Positions 11,625-22,887 of a stretch of DNA of 64,000 nucleotides are shown piece by piece; the stretch's first letter is position 1, and each line of letters begins with the position of its first letter. The stretch is taken from the NCBI GenBank assembly GCA_019787685.1, contig JAHNUO010000014.1:496001-560000 (forward strand). Reading direction: 5' to 3'. A program made the translations under genes and the position numbers. Source of the stretch: Chiua virens. Taxonomy: Eukaryota > Basidiomycota > Agaricomycetes > Boletales > Boletaceae. A model generated the notes under the pieces. That model had not been told where the DNA came from and did not search any database. It saw only the letters and a list, made by a program, of their open reading frames with translations.

Positions 11625-12010
11625 TGACTCTTGAAGAGAAGAGGTTTTTGTTCTCTACCACAGCTTTCAAAGAGGCTCCTTAAGGGTATTTCTTACTGTA
11701 TGAGGGTAGAGAGGAGTATCAATAATGGTATTGATAAGTATAGTGAGCTGAACAGCATTTTTAGCCTTGCCAGTAATGATCTGTTGTACCATAGCCCTTT
11801 TGCTGGTAAATGAAAACTTTGAAGGGTGACCACCAAGATATTTAGTCTTGTCTAGCTGGATTTCCTGGAGGATCCTAGACACTGTAGACTTGCCTAGACC
11901 AGTTTGAGAAGTTATTTTCCTGGAGGAAAGATCAAGGAAAGGGAAGGAGACAATATTATCCCTTAAGAGCTGGAGATAGGTTTTATAATAATGATAAGAA
12001 AGTTACTATG
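11625..12010 (-). pseudogene. Tc1-type transposase N-terminal fragment (Tc1-c) inside hAT2
   Basis: On the minus strand SSRKITSQTGLGKSTVSRILQE and LGGHPSKFSFTSKRAMVQQIITGKAKNAVQ are visible, then TPLYPHTVRNTLKE and KAVVEN. These are the helix-turn-helix pair of a Tc1 transposase. The catalytic domain is absent. The fragment lies between two coding blocks of the hAT2 transposase, so it was inserted there. I could not define its ends or a TA duplication. Confidence 0.7.
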
Positions 12011-12448
12011 AAATGGTGGGGTTTATATGGTGCTAGCTGATGATAGTTACATAAATATAATAGAATAGAACCATTATCAAATGTATGTAAGTACTTTACA
12101 ACATGTTAGGGTCTAATATATGTAATCTAAACTTAAAGTCAAAGAACTGTCCCGATGAGTGATCATTTGGAATGATTGCCATTCATCAAATCTTATTCAA
12201 ATACTTTGACCCTTGATCCAATAGAAAGCCAGGAGTAGGTACTATATTTCATATTTCCACAGGTTTGGGTAAGGCTTAGTGGTTACAGCATTTGATTGTG
12301 TTTAGTGAAAAACATGCAAACATTGGGACAGTTGTTTGAGCCACTGTAGGTGGGATATGTGAGCAAGTTAAACAAATCTGATAGTGGTACTCACAAGAAG
12401 TTTTACTTTAAAATCTCTGAAGAAATCTGAGAATGCATTGTGGATGTA

Positions 12449-13035
12449 TGTGAGAGACTGTGTGACTCCAAGGTTGCCAACTCTGGATCTCTGGAGTTGT
12501 AGCATTGGACAGGACTTGGCTTCATTGTATGTGATGCACCCTTGTCACAGTCAGTCCCTGTATTCATGGATGTGTGGAGAATGGAGGTTGAAGTAGGACT
12601 CAACACATAAAGTGGAGTTGAGTGAAATAAAGGCCATCAAGGTTTTCTAGAGGGTTCAGAGTGAGTCATGGAAATAAACTGATATTCAGACTGAAGTTAC
12701 AATTGAAGTAACTATAATTTATATACTCAGAGGATATAGAATGATTAGTCATGGAGCAGGGTGATGAATAATATGGAGAAATGGAGGATGACTAAATCTG
12801 AGTAAGATGGAAGATCAGGAAACTAAATAACCAGAGGTGATTCAGGTACTAAGGAAGCTGGAGCTGTGCTTGTAAGCGAGACACAGGTTGAAATACAAAA
12901 ATGAAAAGAGAAACATATGTATATAATGGAAGTCTGGAGTCATGGAGTTGCATCCTGAGAGAGATCAACCCAGAGTTGATGTCTAAGAGAGTCAGAGTTG
13001 TATCCAGAGGAACAGAGATAGAACAGTATATAACA
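12449..13035 (-). mobile_element. LTR2 solo LTR in hAT2 transposase exon
   Basis: Plus-strand ends are TGTGAGAGACTG and GTATATAACA, so it reads TGTTATATAC...CTCTCACA in LTR orientation. It is flanked by ATGTA (12444-12448 and 13036-13040), a perfect 5-bp duplication. Its length is 587 bp. Removing it rejoins the hAT2 frame between NVKAYI and HNAFSDF. Confidence 0.93.
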
Positions 13036-13501
13036 ATGTAGGCTTTAACATTGTGAGTAGATGGGAGATTGGCCTTGATAGCAGTTGAATGCATGGCTAC
13101 CAGGCAGTTTCAGAACATAGATTTGTCAGTGACATGAAGTAACTGCATTACATTTTAGTTTACAGTATACATCCATAATCAATGTCAACTACTCACCTGG
13201 TCGTCACACATGACAAATACTGCCACTTGCTTCAATACCTCTTCTCTTGAAAACACTTTTGGACCTTGGACTTTTGAAAATAAACCATCAAGGGTTGGTT
13301 ATTGTGAGTTATGCTACACCAACTAGTCTAACACATACTTGCAGATTTCACACCACTGTCCTTTCAAGACCTTCTTGGTACCATCAGATTGAACCATTTT
13401 GGTGGACATAATATCAGAGAAAATGGTGTGTAGATTGGCAATATCCCTTTTCTTTGTTGTTCATGGCTTAGGGGTCCTGATATCTAGGTTTTCCATCTCT
13501 G

Positions 13502-14075
13502 TGTTAAGACCAGGTCTACTCAGGGTGTGAACTCTGGAACTCTGGAGTTATTCTTGCAGAGGGACTTGGCTTCACCATGTGTGGTGTGCCCTTGTCACGA
13601 GTCTGTCCTTTATTTCAGAGAACAGAGAATGGAGGTCGGAGATGAGACTTGATACCGAAGTGAAGTCAAGCAGAGGTAAGACTATTGAGGTCTTATGGAG
13701 TTTGGAGGGAATAGAAGGTAAAACTAATATTCAGACTGAGGGTACAAAGTAAAGTCAGGGTACTACAGTTTATATACTCGGAGTGGAATGGAGATTAGTA
13801 ACAGAGTTGGTAAGAAACTGAGTAAGATGGTAATCAGGAAAGTATGTAACTGGAGTGGAGCTGGGTATGTACAGAGGCCAGAGCTGTGCTGTTAAGTGAG
13901 ACACAGGTTATTACTAATATAACACTAGTATGAAAAGAGACAAGAGAATTGAGAAGGTTCGAAGTAAGAAGTCCAGAGATCAGGAGTTGTGTCTGGAGAG
14001 AGATTGTACTGGAGTTATGAAGGAGTAAACCTGGAGATCTCGGAGTTGGAACGATGAGATATATGGGATATGACA
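13502..14075 (-). mobile_element. LTR2 solo LTR in hAT2, second copy
   Basis: The copy lies between CTCTG (13497-13501) and CTCTG (14076-14080), a perfect target duplication that differs from that of the neighbouring LTR2. In LTR orientation it starts TGTCATATCCCATATATC and ends CTTAACA. It is 574 bp and interrupts the N-terminal part of the hAT2 transposase. Confidence 0.93.
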
Positions 14076-14780
14076 CTCTGCAACATCCTAGAATTTTCAT
14101 ATTAGCACTCCAAGTCGACTCTGAAGTCTTTTTGTTCTTTACCATGGTTGCAACAACTGTGGTTCAACTACCCATCTCATCATCAACACTGCATCCCTCT
14201 AAGTTGTCAATCATTGATGCTATACTGGCATCATCAACCATCTCTTCAAGTTCTATTATCTCAGGGGTCCTTGGACTGCTTCATTTCCTTTGTCTCTTGA
14301 TTACTTTGGATGTGTGTTGATCCTCTGACTCTCTGTGACTCTCTGTCCTGATTCATTGCTGCTAGACATCACCTTTTGCTTTGTTCCCTTTCTATTCTTT
14401 CCCTTTTGTGTCACCTTATTTTTTGGAGGATGCAACTGGGTTTTACTCTTCCAACTATGCCCAGAACAAGTCCCAGATGAGTTCTGGACCTTTTCTGTAG
14501 GCATACATGGTCAAGTGGACTTGCAGAACCCAGGCATGGTAGGTAGACAAGGGGAAACTAGGTAGACACATGTATACAACTGTTTTTAACCATTATAATA
14601 ATATTACATGTTGCCTGTGCAGGGTCTAACATGGTCACAACCAGTCATGACCAGTTATGGATGATCATGGTTCAGTCACAACAATTTTATAGAACTTGAA
14701 AGTCAGTTACAGTTTAGTTCAGCCAAAAAAGGCAAAATAACTGAACTGAGCCTCTGAGACTTTTAAACACTAGGTATACC

Positions 14781-15104
14781 TTAGATGATAAATTCAGTGA
14801 GCCTCACCTAGTCAATAAGGCACTTGTGAACTCCCTTGTGGAAGTTGCATTTACAATCTACCACATGCACATTAACAATGATGAGTTGTTTGGGCCTTAT
14901 CCATATCACTTTTTCTTCTGGATAGCTCTGAGAATTGAATCCATCATTTCAAGTTCCATCCCTTTCCCCATTCCCTCTGAGCCCATTGAATTTGTCAATA
15001 TGTTGTCCTTTTTGTTAAGCTCTGCATGGGTTCCACTTGTGTCATTCTCAAGCAGGGGATCCATGGTTCAAGATCTGCTCCAGTCACATTTTCATCTAAG
15101 CTAA
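14781..15104 (+). pseudogene. Continuation of the old plus-strand coding relic beyond hAT2
   Basis: Directly after the right target duplication of hAT2 a plus-strand frame is open for about 105 codons: LDDKFSEPHLVNKALVNSL, IYHMHINNDELFGPYPYHF, FFWIALRIESI. I do not recognise the family. Its position, abutting the duplicated site and on the same strand as the relic at 7307-9379, suggests one gene split by hAT2. A frame change near the join (about 9350) means I cannot prove continuity. The region 15105-15538 shows no further coding signal. Confidence 0.4.
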
Positions 15105-15538
15105 GAGATACTTGCTGAAATCTGCAAATTGATGTAAGATAGTTCTTGATGGGTGGTACATGATATGACAGTCTAGGATACTTAGTATTACTCACACAAT
15201 GCAGGTTGTATAGTGTCAGATGTGACTGGAGTTGCTAATATAGTAGTAACAGTAGGATAAACAAAAGATAACTTGAAGTGCTTTCAAGTTCTGTTCAATC
15301 TGGCTACTCTGAGTTGCACTATCATTGGACATTGTTCAGTGAGGAAGAGAACATGGGAATCTGAAGGGGGCACTGGGACAGGTATTGGCAGGCAACAACA
15401 TGACTCATTGATATCAATGATCAGATAGAAAAGCAATTGCATTTGTTTAATTTTGTTACTGCTATCATGTAATGTGAAAATGTATGTACTGAAATATAGA
15501 GTGGAGACAATGCATAGTAGAACTGTTTAGACATATTA

Positions 15539-16195
15539 TACAGTGATCTCAAAAACCCATTCCATACTAACTGCAACTGCAGTGCACTTTGTGCACTGCC
15601 AGATACTGTGGGAATAATGCTTAGCTTTGGTGGAGTTATAAATAACACATATGCTCAGCTACATCAGCCACCAGGACCATGTGATTTGGTTCACACACCA
15701 TTAAGATATGACCATTTTGAAACAGCCATGTTATGAAAAGGGTTGTTGAGCTTTGAAATAATGATTAGGATCTCAGTCAAATCAATCATTACTTGTCATT
15801 ATTTGTTAATGCAAACAAGGATATAGTCTGAGTTTTAAAAGTTCACACATATCTTGATTTTCAACTACTATCATGGTTAAAAAGACCAAAATCAATTGTC
15901 TAGGGTCAGATGGGTATAAATGGGCTTGGAAAGGGTCAGGTGAGGGGCTTAGTGATAGGCTGGTAAATGAGACCAATGCTCAAGTTTAGGAGAGGTTCTC
16001 TGATGATGTGGGGCTGTATGACTTGGCCTTTACCTTCAGATTTTGAAGGATGAGCTGAAGCAAACATTGGAGTATTATGGTTTCAATTCTTCTGATACAA
16101 TCTTTCAGCAAGACAATGATCCCAAGCACACCTGGAAGAAGGTCAAGGAATGGATAGAGGAGCAGGAATTTGATACCCATATTGTGCTTTCCATT
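15539..16195 (+). mobile_element. Tc1-like element (Tc1-d), truncated
   Basis: The left end TACAGTGATCTCAAAAACC begins a TIR-like region related to that at 62671 (the TGCAGTGCAC..GTGCACTGC palindrome and CATGTGATTTGGTTCACA are shared). Transposase remains follow from about 15895: SDGYKWAWKGSGEGLSDRL, then FQQDNDPKHTWKKVKEWIEE at about 16108-16165, which contains the second catalytic Asp. The helix-turn-helix portion is missing and the sequence stops at 16195, before the catalytic Glu, where a pogo-like segment starts on the other strand. Confidence 0.72.
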
Positions 16196-16412
16196 TAGGC
16201 TCACACTTGAGCCATGCACATAGAATTGGCTGTGTCAATTTGAGGTTTGGATAAACTTTGTGCCAATGGTTGGCTGTTTTCATCTGATTTTTTTCATTGG
16301 TGTGAAACCAGTGTAAGATTTTGATATGTTGCACAAGACTGGCATTTTTCTTTTTGATAGGCCCAGGCTTCAAGTTTTTAGCTCCAGGCACAGACTCAGT
16401 GGCCTGCACCAC
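16196..16412 (-). pseudogene. Pogo-like transposase N-terminus (CENP-B/psq-type HTH)
   Basis: The minus strand encodes a basic N-terminus (PGPIKKKNASL), then a helix-turn-helix with IKILHWFHTNEKNQMKTAN and VYPNLKLTQPILCAWLK. This resembles the DNA-binding domain of pogo/Fot1-type transposases in basidiomycetes. It joins the truncated Tc1-d at 16195 and lacks a catalytic domain. A possible acceptor (TTTACAG) near 16450 suggests an upstream exon, which I could not identify. Confidence 0.6.
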
Positions 16413-16440
16413 AACTGTATTAGAACTTGCATGGAGAAAT

Positions 16441-18109
16441 CAACATGCTGTAAATTCATAATAAAATAAAACTATTTACACTTTTTTTTTGGTGGAAGGA
16501 CACCTCCATGACAGCCTTGTGCAAGATCTTGTAACCTTTGCACAATGGCCTTCTCTGATGGGCTCAATTGCTTTAGGCAGTGTTCATAGTCAGAGCCATT
16601 TCTCAACATTGTGCTCCAACCACACATTCTTCATCTACCAGGTTGCCCTCACCATCCAATCATTCTTTATCTCTAAAATGGGTCATCAAGCCTTTAACTC
16701 AGTTGTGAGTTTGGCCTTCCATTCTTGAACCTGACAATGAAGAATGGCTAAGCCTTGGCTCAGAAGATTAAATTGTTTCATAATAGGATCTTTGGAAGAT
16801 GACAAGAAGCTTGTGAAGAATTCAATGTTTAGGATAAAGTTGCCATTTAGAGTCAGCTTATATAATAATAATGTCCAAACATGGAAAGTATCTCCCACTA
16901 GGTATGCAAATGTATGGGTTATGTGTTATGGGGTTTGGTATTAAAATCCATGCATATCAACTCAGGAAAGCCAAAAATGTATTGTTATTAGAGAGTATGG
17001 GTTATGCAAGGTATGGGTTACAAAAGAGTCAGCTATATATATGTATAAGCTTAGCCCATTTGTCTAGGTTGTTCCTCCCTTGGCCTATTTATTTTCTTTG
17101 GTGCCCCACTTTCAATCTGAGTCAGCCAAACCTCAGCTGGCAGTCTCAGATAGCCTATTTGCAACCATTGGCTGTCTATCTTCATTGGTGTAGGGTGACT
17201 GCAGTATGTGATTTGCCAGTGCACAGATAACATCCAGTCAAAGCCAACTCTGGAGTTATGTACCAGAACTACCCTCCTGGCCCTAGCCACATGGCATCTC
17301 TCAGACAGAACAATGTTTCATCCAGAAGTGTTACTCAAGAAAGTGCAAGAAATCTACAAGATCAACTGCTGGGCTCAATGTGTGCCATCTCACCTCCTGG
17401 GAAACAAAAAATGCATTGAACACACACTCTGATTCCTCCATGAAACAGGCCACCTCACCTCTACTTTTGGAAGCCTGTCCCCACCACAAACTGATAGAGC
17501 CCATGCGAAATCACTGCGTTCAGGACCCACCTGTCTACCTCAAGCCCCATGCAGGCTCTGCTCTCTCCCAAGCTATTAGCACACAACTATTTACACTACA
17601 TAAGCTGATACCATATCCTATGTAGACTTCCCTAGCATGTACTGTCTGACATGGGCACTGCCCACTGGACAATAAACACAGAAACAAAAAAAAAACAAAA
17701 ACAGTGTGCCAATTGCCTCATCATTGTTGTGGATGCCAATGGCCAGCCTATACTCGCTCTCTTTAAGATTTACTCTGGGTTCATAATCATTTCATGGAAC
17801 TTGAAAACTCAGACAAAAATTTATTCAATGTACAATATTGTCCATGCTCACTTCAATAGGAGACACAGTTTCCTTAGCTAAACTCCAGTGGTTGGTTAGC
17901 AGCAAAATCTTCAGGAGAAAAAGTACTATCACTGCCATCATGACCTAAAGACATTATGAATGTTGTTTATGCTAAGAGTGAGTGGGACAAGGCAGTGAAA
18001 ATTTTCTGGTACAAGCTAAGTCTGATAGCCTCATCCTCTACAACTTACAACTCAGATGGCATCCTTCCAGTATATATAGACTACCTGGCCCTGTGATGCC
18101 ATCAAGCTC
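16441..18109. other. No confident gene; decayed sequence
   Basis: Short open frames exist on both strands, but none shows a motif I can place. The right half (from about 17200) may be the decayed N-terminal part of the downstream Plavaka gene, because it lies immediately upstream on the same strand. I see no clear repeat ends here. Confidence 0.3.
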
Positions 18110-18747
18110 ATGCCCCATCCTGTTGCCAAGCTTATGATTGATCTTGTGTTCAACAGACAAACTCAAGTTACTGCAGTATCAGACTCAGACACTCACCATG
18201 TTCTCCTTGACTTGGAGGGTCCACAATTGTGTGAAACCAACAATGGTGCTTGCTCTTCTGGACCATTTGATGAAAACACCATGGCAGCCATAGAAAAGGC
18301 ACAGATGAATCCTGACTCAGCTATGGACATGGATAATGGCTGGCCAGACTCAGAAAGGGACTTGTGGACAGGCAAAACTTGGTGGGAAGAATACCTAGCA
18401 AGTATAGATAGTGTTGTACCTGGTTATATCCTGAGGTCAGTGCAGATGGCATTTGAACAAGTTTGAGATGAACAAGTCCAAGCTGAAGAGGAGATTTGGT
18501 CACCTTTCAAGAGTAAAGACAAGTGGGATCTGGCAGAGTGGCTCACCAAGAACATTGGGCAGAACCAAGCAGATTAGTTCTTAAAGCTAAATATAGTTAG
18601 CTTCATCAACATTGACATAAAGAGTTATTGACTAACTGTCATTCCCAGATTAATCTATCTCCTATTTCATAACAAAACTGACTTGCTTAACATCATTGAC
18701 AAACTGCCATTAAGTATGCCTTGGTAATGCAAGACTGTAATCCTTAG
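18110..18747 (+). pseudogene. Plavaka-type transposase, N-terminal part (Plavaka-1)
   Basis: Plavaka elements are CACTA-related DNA transposons of fungi. An acidic region with WPDSERDLWTG (about 18340) leads to EIWSPFKSKDKWDLAEWLTKN (about 18490-18555), then NQAD.FLKL. It ends in the block LPLSMPW.CKTVIL that precedes the core in this family. The frame reaches CTTAG at 18743-18747, where an LTR3 solo LTR was inserted. The remainder continues at 22888 in the same frame. Stops at 18466 and 18577, among others, mark it as inactive. Confidence 0.78.
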
Positions 18748-19147
18748 TGTAATAACCTAGAACAAACAAAGGACTTGCAGTATGAAGTGAGGGTTGCAGA
18801 TGATATTGAACATCGACGAGCAAGCAATGTCCAATGAGTGAGGTGAGAACTATGGAGGAAGACTTAGTTAGAGACTATTGGGAGAAACCCAAAGGTGAAC
18901 TTTGTTAGAGTTCCCTGGGTGCTGCATTCAAGTCTTATATACTAAAAGTACATCAGAGTTCTAATCTGAGTATGAATTACATAGATAAGGAATAGTGTCC
19001 TGATTGGAGGATAAGGTGTGAATACATGAGGAACACATGAGATGCACAGGTATCTGGCGATAATGCATGTGGTAATGGCATGGTGTATGAGTCATAGATA
19101 AGACAATGAGGTAACAATTCTGTAACAATATGGTATGCACATGTTAT

Positions 19148-22100
19148 TAGGGATGAGTGTGGGTATACCTGGGTTTTAGCCCATATACCCACACCCACAC
19201 CCCTGTATAAACCCACACCCACCAGGTGGGTATGGGTTTGCTTGTGGGTTGACCCATGGGCCCTTTCTTAGCAAGGGGACAATTCTGTCACAACCACAAT
19301 TTTGAAGTACACTACACAGACAGTCTACAAGACTACAAGGTAATCCTATCCTAGTCATCCTCCAGTCCCTGTTCCTCATTCACATCTGGAAGCTCAGTTG
19401 CAGCCTTCAGATCCTCTAATCTCACCAGATTCAACAAGCTCCAAGATCCGAGACACAGAAGTCCATGTGTTGACTGAGTGGATAGCCGAGAGCAAATGTG
19501 GGAAAGTAACAAACAACCATAGCTAAAGAGCCGTTCAGCATCAATTGAGGTTGCTTCACAATGTATATAATAGCATATTAGTATGAGGATTTAGGATGTA
19601 GGATAGTACAAATGAAACTTACCCAGAATACTAAGATAATCAAGGGCCATGTGGGAGAGATGAGGATAAGACTTGTGGTGTTCATGCTACCATGTGACAG
19701 GGTTGATGACATGCTCTATGTCGGCTATCAAATACCAATCTAATTCACCATGTAGATTAGCTTGTTTTTGGGGTGCCAGTGAGGACATGCTGTCAAACAT
19801 GTTGCCAGTGTGCTATGTGTAGTTTACAAGTTAGTCAATGTCCACACACATTGTAGTACTAACCATTGGTGACTCTGTGACCTGAATGTCTGAGTCATGT
19901 GCACACTCCTCAACCATAGCATATGTAGACTTGTATAGCTCACAGACAAGCTTCTCTGCTGTTTGTATCCAATCTTCTTTCCATTTTGCCAGTCTAAAGT
20001 AGTTTAGCTTGTGTTGAGGATGTAGAACTATGATATTGTTGAGAAACATGCTCTGTGGGTGGTAAGACACTCACTCATTGTTTTCCAGCATACTTCCGAA
20101 GAGTCCGTTAAAGAATAGTAACAGTTGAGTGTACACTTTGCCAAGGCAATGCCAGCATGGATAGATCATGGGATTAAGTCATCTTCAGAGAAGTGGCTGA
20201 GTTTTTTGTCAATGAGATCCATGGCTGGAATGACTGTTGCAAGGTTGGGCATAGACCATGAAAAGAACTCAGTGACCTCCTTGAGGACCTATGCATATGT
20301 CTAAGTCATGTCAGTGAGCACTGATATCACAGCCACAACATGCAGTGAAATGCACCTTCAGCACATTGCACAGCTTGGTGAGCATTTCCCACTTGTCCTC
20401 ACTTAGCTCACACTGTCTCAGACCCAAATCCTTTCTCTGTGTGATCCTATCCACTGCCTCTTGATGCTTCAGTGTGTATTCTAGCATATCAAATGTCAAA
20501 TTCTATCTCGTGGCAATATCTTGCAGCAAGTGCATCACCATCATGTCAAGGCTCTCAAGAGTTTGTTGCCACTCCAGAAGCAACTTCGTGGAGGAGTTGA
20601 CAACCTTATAGCCTAGTTTTCAGATCTGTTGGATCGAAGTTGGTCAGATTAGGTGCATTGCAATGTTTTGTTTTACCTTTGCCAATGCTAATTGGACTGG
20701 CCAAACTGATCTTTGCAGCTACCTAATATCTTCATGATTCATCTGTTCCACCTCATCCTCCAAATCCCTCAGTGTCATTGTCATTTTTCTCATCATCATC
20801 AAGGTCAGCACTTGAGCCATTATCCTTGTCCTCTTCATCCACATTACTCAATGCACGCATATGGAGGAAGCACCTTGCATGTCCAGCTTCCCTATTGTAT
20901 CCTTCCAGCTCAAACTCAAGGTTGTTCACCTATCACCATGACTGTGTTGTTGGTGGTGTTGTCACATGTTATACACAGTATCTTTGTGATTGTAAGTGTC
21001 CCATTCTACCACATGTTGATGCTCTCACTTTATCAGCAACTCCAAATGTTTCTAGTATATTTTTCAGGGTCTTTGCAAGTGTTTTGCCTGTGTGTGACTG
21101 TGCTCACATCAGGAATGTGCTGAAATCAGTGAGTTTAAACCATACCTCAGCCACCTCAACAATATCTAATGGCATCATAAGTGCTGCCCCTTTATTCTCC
21201 AAGTGCACACAAATCGCCACAAATGCATGATGATTAATGTCCAAGCATCTGTCATGATGCTCAATTGGCCATTGTATGTCTGGTATATTATGTTAGTAAG
21301 TACTCTTCTCTCTCAGGAATGTTAATAGTCATACTTGTAGTATTTTTGCTAGTCACTCACATGTGCGTATGAACACATTTTGAACATCGCAGACTACAGT
21401 GAAATGCGAAGGTATGTAATAGTTTGGCTGTTCTGTTTTCATAAGCAACATGAATCCACAATTGCTCATAGTAGAGAACTGGCCACAGATCTTCTGCCAC
21501 CCATCGCACAATCTCTGTCCTGCCAATCACCAAGTCAGTCATATGCAATGCAATTGTATTCAAATGGGTGTGACATACCTAATCTCCACACAAGTATATG
21601 GTATATTAGAGTACATGACTTGATTTTTGTACTTTCATTTGAATGCTATAGTGATTTTGCCATTCTTTAGAATGCCTGCCACCACCTTGGTACATGCTTC
21701 ATTTACATGCTTGGCTTGATCTGTGGTGTTCACAGCTTCAAGACCCCAGCACTTCCTTGTGTGCTTGCACATGTTTCTGGTTGAGCACGTGTCTGATTTA
21801 TCAAGGTACCAGTGAACTGAAACACTGCAACCGTAATTTGTGCACTTGAATACATGTGATCAGTGTTTGTTGAGTTCTTCAATTGTTGATGTGGCTTCAA
21901 AGAATACATATATAGGTAAGGTCCTTTTTTTCAGGCATGCTTTCATGTATGTGTTAGTATGCAATGACTGAAGCATGTTCACAGGGGGTTTCAGGTGCTT
22001 TGGGTACTGTAACTTCCACTTCTTGTACCTCAGTGGCTTTGTCAGAGCCATGACCTGTATCAGAGCTGCATTCAGCTTTGTCTCCCTGTTGCTCCAAGTC

Positions 22101-22600
22101 AGACATGGAGTCTGGTGAATTTTCTCTTGTTGTCACCTTACTACTACGTCCTGTGGTGTCAGATCAGCAGACATGCATGTTGTGTGAGTAGTATGGGCAG
22201 AGTACCCTGGGACAAGCTTGATTTTGTTTTCTTGGACTGTGGTGTGGAATCTGATGGATTGTCCTCAGGTTTACACTTCTTGCTTGATTTTCTGGCATGA
22301 TCATTGTCAAGTGTTGCTTTTGCTTTTTCAGTCAGTTTGATGATTCACTTGGTCATTCTTGTATGGAAAAGCTTTCAGATGGGTCAGAATAAATAATAGG
22401 ATGGATGCTAGTCCGTCAAGATAGATGATGTTATGGCTGGGGTGCCTAACTGCCATTCTCAAACATGGCAACACACAAAAAGCCACAATAAAAATGACTA
22501 CCCATCATATGGATATCAGTATGGGTAGAGGTATCACAAATGCTGACCCACACCCACACCCACAACCCATGTGGGTTACCCATACCCATGCTCATCCCTA
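19148..22600 (-). mobile_element. hAT1, complete 3.45-kb hAT transposon
   Basis: The ends TAGGGATGAGTGTGGGTA and (inverted) TAGGGATGAGCATGGGTA are flanked by a perfect 8-bp duplication CATGTTAT (19140-19147 and 22601-22608). The subterminal 100 bases at each side are rich in TACCCA/TGGGTA units. The minus strand encodes a nearly full-length transposase. It sits inside an LTR3 solo LTR, so it is younger than that LTR. Confidence 0.95.
19390..22136 (-). pseudogene. hAT1 transposase with BED finger and dimerisation domain
   Basis: On the minus strand the order is: a Ser/Glu-rich N-terminus; a BED-type zinc finger (CTNYGCSVSVHWYLDKSDTC, then NMCKHTRKCW; about 21840-21740); GRTEIVRWVAEDLWP (about 21520); MLEYTLKHQEAVDRI and DLGLRQCELS (20490-20390); LHPQHKLNYFRLAKWKEDW (about 20010); and the C-terminal dimerisation block with SYPHLSHMALDYLSIL. 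An intron of about 69 bases (GTAAG at 19622, ending AG at 19554) separates that block from ATSIDAERLFSYG. The splice joins LSIL to ATSID in frame, as expected for the family. Stops and frame changes between the blocks suggest inactivity, although the architecture is complete. Confidence 0.85.
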
Positions 22601-22887
22601 CATGTTATATGATAAGCACTGCATTGCAAGTCATAATGAATAGATATGAGTCATGAGGAATCATAGATAAGAGATAACATGTGATAACATGTGTGTTGTG
22701 CATGGATTATAACAATATGTGATAACACATGTCTAATGATGAATCATAATAAATCATAATGTGGCAGCCAATGGGGTTTGATCCTGAGGACAGCCTTGAC
22801 ATGAGACAACATATGCTGTAATAGATAATGGAAAGAGTTGAGGGAGAGCAAAAAATTGATAAGTGAAACCATGATCATAACTCTTAG

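Larger units (their letters stand above)
9650..14504 (-). pseudogene. hAT2 transposase, interrupted and degenerate
   Basis: This is a hAT-superfamily DDE transposase with an RNase H-like core and an inserted helical domain. On the minus strand: a basic, Ser/Lys-rich N-terminus (14504-14110); GTKKVLKGQWCEICKYV, a zinc-finger-like Cys pair (about 13400-13320); REEVLKQVAVFVMCDDQ (about 13230); LVAMHSTAIKANLPSTHNVKAYI (13090-13036). The coding frame resumes after LTR2 with HNAFSDFFRDFKVKL (12445-12400). Further on are STTFNLWSVNQMKACFMGLTAHW (about 11590), SGAHMGKNLAQYF and NFNPMYHGLPCLGHVLNL (about 11190), then PLHSN (about 10880), and PVYILSLGSFSF and LYQNGMGWCQG (10390-10280). The C-terminal dimerisation part is not clear. 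There are many stops. Confidence 0.82.
9380..14772 (-). mobile_element. hAT2, a 5.4-kb hAT transposon with nested insertions
   Basis: The left end TACTATTTGAAAGTCCAG and right end (inverted) TAGTGTTTAAAAGTC are flanked by a perfect 8-bp duplication GGTATACC (9372-9379 and 14773-14780). A degenerate hAT transposase is encoded on the minus strand. Two LTR2 solo LTRs (12449-13035 and 13502-14075) and a Tc1-like segment (about 11625-12010) lie inside it, so the original element would have been about 3.8 kb. Its termini match the MITE family, so it represents the parent type. Confidence 0.9.
18748..22882 (-). mobile_element. LTR3 solo LTR, itself split by hAT1
   Basis: The plus-strand ends are TGTAATAACCTAGAAC (18748) and CATGATCATAACT (22882). 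The expected final A is a T. The flanks are CTTAG (18743-18747) and CTTAG (22883-22887). The LTR sequence is interrupted by the 3453-bp hAT1 at 19148-22600. Without hAT1 and its duplicate target the LTR is about 674 bp. Removing the whole block restores a continuous Plavaka frame. Confidence 0.9.

Noticed and set aside
12449..14075. A compact LTR retrotransposon with two LTRs
   Set aside because: The two LTR2 copies have different 5-bp target duplications and the sequence between them is hAT2 transposase coding.
19148..19260. Telomere-like TACCCA repeats, possible interstitial telomere
   Set aside because: The units are irregular, occur in both orientations and lie at hAT ends with 8-bp duplications; they do not match TTAGGG arrays.
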